This document shows positions 6,881-14,785 of a stretch of DNA of 20,610 bases, piece after piece. Position 1 is the stretch's first letter; each line of letters begins with the position of its first letter. This DNA comes from Dehalococcoidales bacterium (GTDB lineage: Bacteria > Chloroflexota > Dehalococcoidia > Dehalococcoidales > UBA3254), in NCBI GenBank assembly GCA_028718465.1, contig JAQULX010000008.1:1-20610 (forward strand), read 5' to 3'. A program made the translations under genes and the position numbers. The notes beneath the pieces were generated by a model that made no database searches, was not told the origin of the DNA, and was given only the letters and a program-made list of their open reading frames with translations.

Positions 6881-7426
6881 ATGGCCGAGAATAATAAACC
6901 AAAGGATAGCAAAGCTATCGAGTTGGTCGGAGCCACGGCAGCGATAACAGGCGCCATTGTACTTTTAACAAGAAAAGCCGAGGCAGCTGGTTTGACTTTA
7001 CCACCAGAAGTTATTCAGTTGATGGCAGCCATAGCGCAATCTTCCTATAATACGGAGCTATCTACTGCGGAGATCCGGGACTTAATAAAGACTTTAGAGT
7101 TGACAGGTGGAATTAACGGGCCTCCCGAGTATCCTAATAACCGTACTATGACCGCATTTGTGGTAGTAGGAAATGTAGCAGGAAGGCCATACCAAGTACC
7201 AGGGTGTGATATTCCAGAGGGGAGGCAATTGGTTATTAAAGGGTATCCTACCAATGGAGGATTAACTTATGTGGGTTTTAGCTCCCCATCCTCCGCAAAC
7301 TGGCAACAAAGCTGGCCTCTACGGGGGAATGAAAGTATCGCCTATAAGATCAAAAATTCTAACGAGCTGTGGGTCAGTTTTCAAGTAGCAGGCGAAAGAG
7401 CAGTTTTCACTGTTGAGCAGGATTAA
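6881..7426 (+). CDS. Membrane-anchored small beta-domain protein
   Basis: This encodes 181 aa, with GGGAGG 7 nt before the ATG at 6881. Residues about 13-31 form a glycine/alanine-rich membrane anchor (ELVGATAAITGAIVLLTRK) flanked by charged residues. A helical linker follows (about 40-75), then a beta-sandwich-like domain from about 88 to the end (MTAFVVVGNVAGRPYQV, then RQLVIKGYP, TYVGFSS, WVSFQVAGERAVFTVE). The domain resembles small accessory modules found in tailed-phage and archaeal-virus structural regions. An N-in anchor with the domain outside the membrane is expected. It shares the short glycine-rich anchor with the genes at 1145, 12100 and 12411, which argues for one membrane display system. 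Confidence 0.75.
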   Translation: MAENNKPKDSKAIELVGATAAITGAIVLLTRKAEAAGLTLPPEVIQLMAAIAQSSYNTELSTAEIRDLIKTLELTGGINGPPEYPNNRTMTAFVVVGNVAGRPYQVPGCDIPEGRQLVIKGYPTNGGLTYVGFSSPSSANWQQSWPLRGNESIAYKIKNSNELWVSFQVAGERAVFTVEQD

Positions 7427-7438
7427 GGAGGGGTTATT

Positions 7439-8215
7439 ATGGCTGAAGTTGGAGCAATCGTACCAGCGATTGATAAAGGGCTTTTATCTCAATATGCGAA
7501 AGTAATTGATGTGGTCAGCACGACCCAATGTAATATTACTTTGACGGGTTTTGGCGATAATTATTTCTCCGGATATTCAGCTTTTGTAGTACGTAAAGCC
7601 GATGGTACGACTACAATACCATTCAACTACAAACAATTAATATCAGCCTATGTATCTAATTCTGGACTTATTACACACAGTTCATTTGGAGCTAATCTGG
7701 CAATAGGAGATGAAATACTTCTATTAAATCCTGCTATTGCCAGGCTTATCCCGGATGTACCTACGGATGCTGGGCAACTTAATTGCTTGGATTTCTGGAG
7801 TCTACCAAAGGAAGAAGTGCAGTTACCGGCTGTTGCAGCGGATGTAGCTATGCCCGATGTTGTAGTAGCTGGCTTGCCTAGTGGGGCAACTGTACACCGA
7901 GCAGTAGCAATTTTCACTTTTCGTGCTATAGAAAATACTAATGCGGCAGCCAATAAGTTAAGTGGATCTCAATCAATCCGGGTACGGTTAGCCGCTGGTA
8001 CCTGGACCAATGCTATTACATTTGCAGATGATATATTTGGCTTGGATGCATCAACCCGGGAGGGTGGAGATGCGTATATAGGCAGTATTAATTTATCAGC
8101 AATAATAACCGGGAATGGTACTTATAATTTCCAATGGGCTCAGGCAATAGCTGACCTCGCTAATATTAATTTTAATGATGTACAGGTTGGTCTGAGAGTT
8201 TGGTACTCAGTGTAA
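7439..8215 (+). CDS. Putative structural/decoration protein with tandem beta domains
   Basis: This encodes 258 aa with GGAGG about 8 nt before the ATG at 7439. Residues about 20-100 form a compact strand-rich domain ending in SFGANLAIGDEILLLNPAI. I associate this type of domain with virus structural clusters, where small modules end in a GDxxLLLNP-type strand. The second half, about 135-258, is another beta domain with SGSQSIRVRLAAGTWTNAI, then DDIFGLDASTREGGDAYIG, then VQVGLRVWYSV. It has the appearance of a receptor-side or capsid-surface module. No membrane segment is present. The gene ends 9 nt before the LamG gene, so it probably belongs with the surface or attachment genes that follow. 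Confidence 0.75.
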   Translation: MAEVGAIVPAIDKGLLSQYAKVIDVVSTTQCNITLTGFGDNYFSGYSAFVVRKADGTTTIPFNYKQLISAYVSNSGLITHSSFGANLAIGDEILLLNPAIARLIPDVPTDAGQLNCLDFWSLPKEEVQLPAVAADVAMPDVVVAGLPSGATVHRAVAIFTFRAIENTNAAANKLSGSQSIRVRLAAGTWTNAITFADDIFGLDASTREGGDAYIGSINLSAIITGNGTYNFQWAQAIADLANINFNDVQVGLRVWYSV

Positions 8216-8224
8216 GGAAATAAT

Positions 8225-10360
8225 ATGGGCTGGGATGCATATACAAAATTAGTCTCGCATTGCGATGGAGATGATGAGGGTACGACCTTTACTGATGAGT
8301 TAGGTCATACAATGACTGCGCACGGGCATGTCAATACTGAAACTGATCAGAAGCAATTTGGTACAGCATCGGCTCAGTTTGATGGTGCAGGAGATGATTA
8401 CATTGATAGTCCAAATGACGCAGATTGGGATTTTGGAACAGGTGATTTCACACTTGATTGTTGGATATATCCTACTGGTTGGACTACATATCCTGTAATA
8501 TTGTCAACTTACCCAACTGGATCATATTGGGGAATGCAGGTTTATAATAATGGTGCAGATTTCGCGATTTTTGGGGATTTTCCTACCGTGCATGTAGCTA
8601 CTGGGGGAATATCATTAAATGCATGGACACACTTAGCGATATCCAGAGAAAGCGGGAAAATATATTTCTTCAAAAATGGCACATTATTGAATATAGGGGG
8701 TACTAGCTTTACACAGGATCTGGATGCAGATTCAGACTTACTTGTAGGGACATATAATAAAACTGCATCCGGACATCAATGGAATGGTTATATAGATGAA
8801 ATAAGAATTAGTAAAGGTATTGCTCGTTGGACATCTGATTTCACTCCCCCGACTGAACCATACGCTCCACCTGATTCCTCTCCAACAGTTACAACTTTAA
8901 CTCCGGACAATGTTCTAAGAACTGTAGCTACGCTCAATGGTGAGATAAATGATACAGGAGGAGTAAATTGTACACGTAGAGGATTCCAATATGGAACAGT
9001 TTCCGGAGCATTAGATCAAGATGTACATGAAGATGGAGATTTTGGATCGGGAACTTTTTCGTTTGATTTAAGTAATCTGACTCATATAGAGGAATACTTT
9101 GTTAGAGCTTATGCGACTAATATACACGGTACAACTTACGGTGTAGAACTACCGTTTATGACAGTTGTTTCGGGTATTTTCAATCCATTACTAGATTACA
9201 AGTTAGCCTTTTTTGGATATACACATGATAGTATATTGGTAAACGGTAATGTCCATGCAATCGTACGAGCCCATTCTAACACTATCTATATTGATACATG
9301 TACTTTAAATCATTTAACAGGAGCTATTTCCGCTGCAATAGATGAAAAATATGTAAACGGTTCATACACTACAGCTCGACCTAGAATATTTAAAGTAAAT
9401 GGAAGTACCTATGTTGTATTATGGCAATCATCCACAGAAAACCCTGGGATACATATAACAACCTGTACTATTTCTGACACAGGAACAATTACTCTTATAA
9501 CGACAACCTCTTTTGCAGGGTCTAGGGTGTTTGATGGTTATGGTCAAGCTATTGAGGTTCATGATACTGGGTCAGCGAAGTTGATATTAGCCACTACTAC
9601 TATAGTTGGAACCACCCAGACGTCTTTGCTTGTTCTTAGTATAAGTTACGATGGAACTAGCATTACTATTTTTGGTTCTAGTGAAGTTGCTACAGCATTA
9701 AACGTGGGATATAGCTTACGACATGTATCGGGTGATATTTATGCGTTATTGAGAACAGACGACAGTGGAAACGGTCCGTATTTATTAACCTTTAGCATGG
9801 TGTCAGGGAATTATTCCTATATAGATTCAGGAATAATCGATCCGACAGTAGTAGTTAATTTTTATACCAAACCTATATTACATCGAATATCTCATAATGT
9901 GTGGTTAGCTATTTATGGAAATAACACTACAGGAAAAACCAGGCTGCAAACCTTCGAATTAACAGATACCGGTGTAATAGGATCAATAATAGATACGGAT
10001 GAAACCCTTTTAGATAATATTGGTTTTACTAGCGTCAATAGTATACATACCCTGCGAGAGCAAGTATTTATGATCGTGGTTTCTGGGCCTACTAACCATG
10101 CGTGTAGTATTTTCATATCATCCGATGGATATATACTTTCAACTCGATATTTAGATTCACTATATATCTGGGGGGATGATTCCGGGGCAGGAATTCATAC
10201 TAACATGATTTCGCAACACGATTCGCTCCGGATGTTTGTATCTTTGAGGATTGATACTACAGCTGGTCCCAATGCCTATATATCGACATATGGTATCGGA
10301 TTATTACATCAGGCTTGTGGATCAAATAAAAAGATGATGCTTATGGCAGGGGTAATCTAA
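8225..10360 (+). CDS. LamG-domain adhesin-like protein with propeller-like C-terminus
   Basis: This encodes 711 aa; the upstream site is a weaker AAGGAA. Residues about 1-210 form a LamG/concanavalin-like jelly roll (family Laminin_G_3 type), with FTLDCWIYP, then WTHLAISRESGKIYFFKNGT, and the hallmark ending YIDEIRISKGIARW, common in phage tail-fibre and host-surface proteins. Residues about 215-312 look like an Ig/FN3-type domain (EEYFVRAYATNIHGT). Residues about 316-711 are repeated Gly/Thr/Ser strand units, compatible with a beta-propeller or beta-repeat stalk. There is no signal peptide or membrane segment, so display would rely on virion assembly rather than the Sec route. Carbohydrate binding is likely but no binding residue can be identified. 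Base composition is visibly AT-richer than the 3-5 kb region. Confidence 0.85.
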   Translation: MGWDAYTKLVSHCDGDDEGTTFTDELGHTMTAHGHVNTETDQKQFGTASAQFDGAGDDYIDSPNDADWDFGTGDFTLDCWIYPTGWTTYPVILSTYPTGSYWGMQVYNNGADFAIFGDFPTVHVATGGISLNAWTHLAISRESGKIYFFKNGTLLNIGGTSFTQDLDADSDLLVGTYNKTASGHQWNGYIDEIRISKGIARWTSDFTPPTEPYAPPDSSPTVTTLTPDNVLRTVATLNGEINDTGGVNCTRRGFQYGTVSGALDQDVHEDGDFGSGTFSFDLSNLTHIEEYFVRAYATNIHGTTYGVELPFMTVVSGIFNPLLDYKLAFFGYTHDSILVNGNVHAIVRAHSNTIYIDTCTLNHLTGAISAAIDEKYVNGSYTTARPRIFKVNGSTYVVLWQSSTENPGIHITTCTISDTGTITLITTTSFAGSRVFDGYGQAIEVHDTGSAKLILATTTIVGTTQTSLLVLSISYDGTSITIFGSSEVATALNVGYSLRHVSGDIYALLRTDDSGNGPYLLTFSMVSGNYSYIDSGIIDPTVVVNFYTKPILHRISHNVWLAIYGNNTTGKTRLQTFELTDTGVIGSIIDTDETLLDNIGFTSVNSIHTLREQVFMIVVSGPTNHACSIFISSDGYILSTRYLDSLYIWGDDSGAGIHTNMISQHDSLRMFVSLRIDTTAGPNAYISTYGIGLLHQACGSNKKMMLMAGVI

Positions 10361-10370
10361 AGGATTTTAA

Positions 10371-10406
10371 ATGTCTGATTTTTATGTACGAACCGACGGA
10401 GAATAA
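10371..10406 (+). pseudogene. Stump of a beta-helix gene (first 11 codons)
   Basis: An 11-codon frame with an upstream AAAGGA reads MSDFYVRTDGE then TAA. It resembles the N-terminus of DUF1565/right-handed beta-helix proteins, which begin F/YYVxxxGxD. The intact gene 3 nt downstream begins MDYFVSPNGSDTNPGD. The two frames differ, so simple read-through cannot join them. I read this as a remnant left after one adhesin gene replaced another, or as a short leader peptide coupled to the downstream start. It is too short to prove homology. Confidence 0.4.
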
Positions 10407-10408
10407 AA

Positions 10409-12079
10409 ATGGATTATTTTGTATCACCTAATGGATCAGATACAAACCCCGGTGACCAGTTGCATCCTCTTGGAACGATCCAGAGAGCCGCAGATATCAT
10501 GCAAACAGGTGATAATGTCTGGGTTGAAAATGGTATCTACTACGAACGTGTTATTATCACTCATAGCGGTGATGGCAACTTCATTAGTTACCATGCAGCT
10601 GGCGACAAGGTTATTGTAGATGGTTCAGGAGTTCCCCGGGTAACTAACGATCAATACCTCGGACTATTTGATATAAGAGGGGCATCATATATCAGGATAG
10701 ATAATTTTGCAATACGCAATTCTCCTGGTGCTGGCATAAAAGCATCGGGTAGAAATTTTGAATCCGTAGAGGCCTTAAACAATGATATTTACGAAACACA
10801 AAATTCAGGCATATGGATGGGTTGTGATGAGAGGGATAACAGGCCGAATATATTTGTGAAAAACTTAAAGGTATTAGGTAATAATCTACACCATACTAAT
10901 TATAGCGGAGATCAGGAATGCATTAGCCTGGTCGCAGTTGAGAACTTTGAGGTTGCACTAAATAAAATTCGTGACGTTAGGGGTTACGAAAACTATGGGT
11001 TTGATAAAGAGGGTATAGATTGCAAGCTTGGTTGTCGTCATGGCCAAGTATATGCGAATGATGTTTCACGATCCAGGGTGGGTATCTATATTGATGGGTT
11101 TGGATCAGATGCATATGATATAGAGGTTTTCAGGAACATATTAGCGGGCAATGGAACAGGTATGGCATTTGGTATTGAGTACAAGATGGCTATAGCATAC
11201 GCTATTAAGTTTTTCAATAACCTGCTCGTAAATAATTGTGCGAGTTTTGCCATCAACGCAAAAGGAGGCTCTGATATTACAGCGGCGATTATTAATAACA
11301 CTTTTTACAACAATAATACCAAAACTAACCGTCGCTATGGTTGGAGTTCAGATACAGGAACCGCTTGGAGTGACATATTTATTCCTAACGGCGTAGAAGG
11401 TGGTTGGAGATCAAGAGTAACATTCCGCAATAACATAGTGTGCTGTAACCATAAGAATTATGATAGCCACATGTTTACGGTATCGGGAATTTATCCTGGA
11501 AGCGAAGATGATTTAGTTGTGGATCATAACCTATGGTGGGAAATTTCTAATTTCTGGAAATCAGGAAATATTTACGGTATTAACGATATTAAGGCCGATC
11601 CCAGATTTGTTGATCCGGATAATGGAGATTTTCGTCTTCAACCTGATTCACCGGCTATCGATATGGGTTCGTCTGACGGAGCACCATCGGATGACTTCGA
11701 AGGCAAACCCAGACCTTATGGTATTGGTTTTGATGCAGGGGCTTATGAATATATAGGAGGTAACATTATGTATGTTTTTGCACCAGGTGAAACTAAGACT
11801 GCTACTATAAAAGTTAATCTAACCGTACCATCTGGTATGGTATTAGGTATGGAGCTATTTGTTGGTCCTGATATTAATACTAAGAAAGCTACAACCGGGG
11901 AATTTGAGTTTATTACTACAGGTGCGCAACAAGTTATTACTAAAGAGCTTACTATGCCTTCAGAGGGCGGAATATATAAAAGTTTTCTGATCGTATTGTA
12001 CCAGGGCCAGGCGCTACTCAGTTTTATGGATGATGAAGACCTGATTCTTGTATCAGGATCAATCGATATAACGTGGTAA
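10409..12079 (+). CDS. Right-handed beta-helix protein (adhesin or depolymerase-like)
   Basis: This encodes 556 aa with GGAGA before the ATG. The N-terminus has the DUF1565-type start (YFVSPNGSDTNPGD, then AADIMQTGDNVWVENGIYYERV). Repeated rungs of about 20-25 residues follow to about 400, seen as IRIDNFAIRN, IFVKNLKVLGN, FEVALNKIRDV, AIINNTFYNN and VTFRNNIVCC. After the helix comes the usual closing motif (PDSPAIDMGSSDGAPSDDFEGKP, split here at 20: PDSPAIDMGS then DGAPSDDFEG). Residues about 450-556 are a separate beta-sandwich. Such beta-helices form trimeric phage spikes, many acting on polysaccharide; no catalytic triad could be assigned. The cell or virion partner is unknown. It follows the LamG gene, giving two adjacent adhesin-type genes. 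Confidence 0.85.
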   Translation: MDYFVSPNGSDTNPGDQLHPLGTIQRAADIMQTGDNVWVENGIYYERVIITHSGDGNFISYHAAGDKVIVDGSGVPRVTNDQYLGLFDIRGASYIRIDNFAIRNSPGAGIKASGRNFESVEALNNDIYETQNSGIWMGCDERDNRPNIFVKNLKVLGNNLHHTNYSGDQECISLVAVENFEVALNKIRDVRGYENYGFDKEGIDCKLGCRHGQVYANDVSRSRVGIYIDGFGSDAYDIEVFRNILAGNGTGMAFGIEYKMAIAYAIKFFNNLLVNNCASFAINAKGGSDITAAIINNTFYNNNTKTNRRYGWSSDTGTAWSDIFIPNGVEGGWRSRVTFRNNIVCCNHKNYDSHMFTVSGIYPGSEDDLVVDHNLWWEISNFWKSGNIYGINDIKADPRFVDPDNGDFRLQPDSPAIDMGSSDGAPSDDFEGKPRPYGIGFDAGAYEYIGGNIMYVFAPGETKTATIKVNLTVPSGMVLGMELFVGPDINTKKATTGEFEFITTGAQQVITKELTMPSEGGIYKSFLIVLYQGQALLSFMDDEDLILVSGSIDITW

Positions 12080-12099
12080 ACAGATTATGGAGAATGTTG

Positions 12100-12297
12100 A
12101 TGGGTAAGGGAATAATAGTAGCTGGAGCTTTTTTGGGGTTACTTGGTATAGCGCTCTTAGCTAAAAAAACTAGCGCTTCTGGGGGATATGCTTGCCCTTA
12201 CTGTGAGGATACATTTAATGATTTAGCAGCATTACAGATACATGTGCAAACCGATCATCCTGGAGAGATAATACCTATCACTATAAAGTGGGAGTGA
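12100..12297 (+). CDS. Membrane-anchored single C2H2 zinc finger
   Basis: This encodes 65 aa. The ATG at 12100 is preferred because GGAGA (12089-12093) sits 6 nt upstream; a GTG at 12073 would overlap the preceding gene with no ribosome binding site. Residues about 4-21 form a glycine-rich transmembrane helix (IIVAGAFLGLLGIALLA), followed by a short Lys/Ser linker. The finger uses C32, C35, H48 and H53, exactly C-x2-C-x3-F-x5-L-x2-H-x4-H (F39, L45), the classical consensus. A single classical finger on a short anchor is unusual in bacteria and more often seen in archaea and archaeal viruses. It may be a protein-binding zinc domain at the membrane; DNA binding by one finger is less likely. Confidence 0.8.
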   Translation: MGKGIIVAGAFLGLLGIALLAKKTSASGGYACPYCEDTFNDLAALQIHVQTDHPGEIIPITIKWE

Positions 12298-12310
12298 ATA
12301 ATAGAGAAGA

Positions 12311-12418
12311 ATGCCAAGCATAATCGCCTTTACGATATTAATAGTTTTTTTAGCAGTGGTAATATTTAGCTCAATATATTTTAAATGGAGAGAGCATAAG
12401 GAGGATTATCATGAATAA
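12311..12418 (+). CDS. 35-aa single-pass membrane peptide
   Basis: The frame reads MPSIIAFTILIVFLAVVIFS then SIYFKWREHKEDYHE. An AGAGAAGA lies a few bases before the ATG, and the stop lies 5 bases inside the next gene, so the pair may be translationally coupled. Residues about 4-24 form one transmembrane helix and the rest is a short charged tail. No family is recognisable at this length. Its genomic place between two other membrane-anchored genes supports a real small membrane protein, for example a virion-membrane or accessory holin component. Confidence 0.5.
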   Translation: MPSIIAFTILIVFLAVVIFSSIYFKWREHKEDYHE

Positions 12419-13559
12419 AGGAGTCAAAGTTGCTCTTGGAGTAGGGGGTGGTATACTCGCTGTACTAGGGATTTCAAAATTAGTTTCATCCAGTGGACCT
12501 CCTACCGGTCAATCCCAACTAGTATTAAAATCCTCACCCAGTGGAGCTAATATATTTATTAATAACGCGGAAGCGGGGGTCACAAACAGGTCCATAAATT
12601 TGGATCCCGGATCCTATGATATTCTTCTGCAGAAGGAAGGCTATGAGGATTATATCCAGACAGTCACACTGGAAGAGGGGCAGACGGTTACCATAGACGC
12701 GGCATTGATAGCTATAAACGAAGCTACTGGAACACTTATTATCAATTCTGATCCAACTGGTGCCGATCTCTTTATTGATAGCAAGGCGGCTGGCACTACA
12801 CCATATAACCAGAATATTAGAGTGGGAACTCATTATATCCTAATTAGATCTGCCGGTTATTTGGACTGGGAGACAGACGTTGTGATGGAAGAAGGACGTA
12901 TCGAGACCATAAACGCGTATCTTCATCCTGAGGAGCCTGGAGATGGAGACTTAAATATTACCACAATTCCCAGCGGTGCAGAAATTACAGTAGAGTGTAT
13001 TCATCCACCGGGACAAACATATTACCGAACAGGTATCAGTCCGTTATCCTTAAATGATGTACCAACTGGTAACTATCAAATATATGCTAAAAAGTCAGGC
13101 TATTATGATAAGGCAACACAACAACTAGTATCGGCCGGGGAAGTTACTAACCTTGAAATGACATTAGAACCAATAGGGATTCCACCAGAAGGGGATGGTA
13201 TATTAACTTTAAGCGGTTTAACTGGTCAGCTAGTTCCAACTAACTGGTCATGGAAAACGGCTAACCTACAACTTACCGTCAAGAATAATAGTCAACAAGC
13301 AGTATCGCGATACTTGTATGTATGGCGGGCTATTGTAGGCTATCAACAACCTCCTGGACAACGATTATATGATACTATGGACCCTGGATTTGGTGAAACA
13401 TGTCGTCAACTGGTTGCTCTTAATCCTGGGCAAACAAAGACTATATATTTTAATCTAGCCCAAGAAGTACCAATTGTAATGACTGGGCCATATTCTATTG
13501 CCGATGTTGTTATTAGTGATGAATATAATAATTTCAGTAACACGGTAAGGTTATCGTAA
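12411..13559 (+). CDS. Membrane-anchored protein with three PEGA-like domains
   Basis: This encodes 382 aa with AAGGAGG 7 nt before the ATG. Residues about 6-25 form a glycine-rich membrane anchor (VALGVGGGILAVLGISKLV). Three tandem PEGA-type domains follow at about 35-105, 110-178 and 182-255. Each has the SSPSGANIFI or SDPTGADLFI or TIPSGAEITV strand, a Pro/Gly turn, a Gly-Tyr strand (KEGYEDY, SAGYLDW, KSGYYDK) and a closing strand. The last 120 residues form a different beta domain, Tyr- and Pro-rich. PEGA domains mark surface-layer or cell-envelope proteins. With the 537-aa gene it makes two anchored PEGA proteins in the window, consistent with a display stalk. It overlaps the next start by one base (TAATG). 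Confidence 0.85.
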   Translation: MNKGVKVALGVGGGILAVLGISKLVSSSGPPTGQSQLVLKSSPSGANIFINNAEAGVTNRSINLDPGSYDILLQKEGYEDYIQTVTLEEGQTVTIDAALIAINEATGTLIINSDPTGADLFIDSKAAGTTPYNQNIRVGTHYILIRSAGYLDWETDVVMEEGRIETINAYLHPEEPGDGDLNITTIPSGAEITVECIHPPGQTYYRTGISPLSLNDVPTGNYQIYAKKSGYYDKATQQLVSAGEVTNLEMTLEPIGIPPEGDGILTLSGLTGQLVPTNWSWKTANLQLTVKNNSQQAVSRYLYVWRAIVGYQQPPGQRLYDTMDPGFGETCRQLVALNPGQTKTIYFNLAQEVPIVMTGPYSIADVVISDEYNNFSNTVRLS

Positions 13560-13897
13560 TGACAAATACCGATTATATCATCGTAATACTGGCTGCCTTC
13601 CTGGGCTCTTTAGGATCTGGCTTCTTTGGATGGGTAAAGAGCAAGGAGCAGTTTGTTTTAAGGAAGTTCATGGCCAGTGTCTGGTCCGCTGTACTATCCG
13701 GGATGATATTTGCGCTTGCCTACGAAAAAACATCTGAAATATCAGTTTTTAATTTTGTAACAGCATTCTTAGGTGGGGCGGGGGTGGATGTACTAACTAA
13801 CAGAGCTCAACTTAATACAGGACTCAACTCGGGTGAAGTTAAAACAATAGAGGAAGTACTGAGAGACGCTGTTAAAGAGCGAACCGAAAATGAGTAA
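13559..13897 (+). CDS. Holin-like small membrane protein
   Basis: This encodes 112 aa starting inside the upstream stop (TAATG). Three membrane segments are predicted: about 5-25 (DYIIVILAAFLGSLGSGFFG), 39-56 (ASVWSAVLSGMIFALAY) and 62-80 (ISVFNFVTAFLGGAGVDVL). The loop between the first two is positively charged and the C-terminal tail is polar and acidic/basic. Size, topology and charged tail fit phage holins of the 3-TM type, and a coiled-coil membrane protein and a hydrolase follow. Identity with a named holin family cannot be claimed from sequence alone. An alternative is a small virion-membrane protein or phage-encoded transporter subunit. Confidence 0.6.
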   Translation: MTNTDYIIVILAAFLGSLGSGFFGWVKSKEQFVLRKFMASVWSAVLSGMIFALAYEKTSEISVFNFVTAFLGGAGVDVLTNRAQLNTGLNSGEVKTIEEVLRDAVKERTENE

Positions 13898-13911
13898 AGG
13901 AGTAGGCAAGA

Positions 13912-14235
13912 ATGGATGTGAGTATAGTTATAGCCATAGTATTGTGTATAATCTCTATCTTCGGATGGATTTTAAGTATAGCCGCTATATTACGCAATTC
14001 AGGGAAAAAGGAAGGGAGTACGGATACTAAATTGGATGAGCTCAGGAACGATATAGTGCAATTAAATAAGAAAGTAGACAATCTGGCTTGTGTTAAGGAC
14101 CCCAAATATATGGCTAGCTTTGGCGAACTAAAAGGTATCGTATCTTCACTATCAGTCCACCTGCAAGACCTCTCCGAGAGACTTCAGGGAGTAAACCAAC
14201 GTCTAGATCAGTGGATAACTCATAACAGAACATAG
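13912..14235 (+). CDS. Membrane-anchored coiled-coil protein
   Basis: This encodes 107 aa, with AAAGGAG 10-11 nt upstream. Residues about 3-27 form a hydrophobic anchor (VSIVIAIVLCIISIFGWILS). From about 40 the sequence is amphipathic heptad-like helix (KLDELRNDIVQLNKKVDNL, then LKGIVSSLSVHLQDLSERL), consistent with a coiled coil. This resembles the layout of spanin-like or holin-accessory proteins and of viral anchored coiled coils, but no family is identified. It sits between the holin-like gene and the papain-like hydrolase, supporting an exit or lysis role. The nearest alternative is a structural tether. Confidence 0.65.
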   Translation: MDVSIVIAIVLCIISIFGWILSIAAILRNSGKKEGSTDTKLDELRNDIVQLNKKVDNLACVKDPKYMASFGELKGIVSSLSVHLQDLSERLQGVNQRLDQWITHNRT

Positions 14236-14254
14236 TATTTTAACGGAGAATGAT

Positions 14255-14785
14255 ATGGAGCTACGAAAGGTTAAACCAGCTAATTTATTTGGGTGTCCTC
14301 CTACCACCTGGTACCAGAAAAAATTACTCAATATCCAGAATGCCAGAACTTGGCATTGGGGTGCCTTCGTGATGCCGATATTCTCTCGATATAGCAGCAA
14401 TACTTATGACGTGACCGACTGGGCTATCAGCGAGAGCGGCAACAAGGGAACCCAGATTACCAGGTTGAGAGGACGCCATGTCTACGTTTATCGTATTAAG
14501 GATTTGGCAGAAGTTACTCTGGAGGAAATAATCGAGGCCCATTCCGATTATGGAGACTTGCCTTATGATATCGATGTAAATTTCAGGGCAGCTATCTGGT
14601 GGATATTTAAACATTACTTCGATAAAGTGCTGCCGATAGAAATAGACAAAGCATTCAACTGCCAGGAGTGGGTCTGCACCTTTGCCTCGATATTAGGTGT
14701 AGGGATTATACCCCAGAATGAATATCCTACTCCTTATACGCTGGAACACAGTCCAGCATTAGAATGCCTGGGAGAGGTGAATTAA
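14255..14785 (+). CDS. Permuted papain-like hydrolase (YiiX/NlpC-P60 type)
   Basis: This encodes 176 aa, with GGAGA before the ATG at 14255. The circularly permuted papain fold is suggested by motif order: H34 in an ARTWHWGAF strand near the N-terminus, and C136 at a helix start (NCQEWVCTFA) near the C-terminus. A YGDLPYDIDVNF segment resembles the Y-D element typical of this group. In classical NlpC/P60 enzymes the Cys precedes the His; here the order is reversed, as in YiiX/YebB-type proteins. Members are thought to hydrolyse amide bonds in peptidoglycan stem peptides or lipid/protein substrates. An endolysin is plausible because it follows a holin-like gene. There is no signal peptide. It ends in a 4-nt overlap with the convergent minus-strand gene. 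Confidence 0.7.
   Translation: MELRKVKPANLFGCPPTTWYQKKLLNIQNARTWHWGAFVMPIFSRYSSNTYDVTDWAISESGNKGTQITRLRGRHVYVYRIKDLAEVTLEEIIEAHSDYGDLPYDIDVNFRAAIWWIFKHYFDKVLPIEIDKAFNCQEWVCTFASILGVGIIPQNEYPTPYTLEHSPALECLGEVN

Noticed and set aside
14324..14614. Minus-strand frame opposite the papain-like gene
   Set aside because: Antisense shadow; the plus-strand frame has conserved-type His and Cys motifs and a ribosome binding site.
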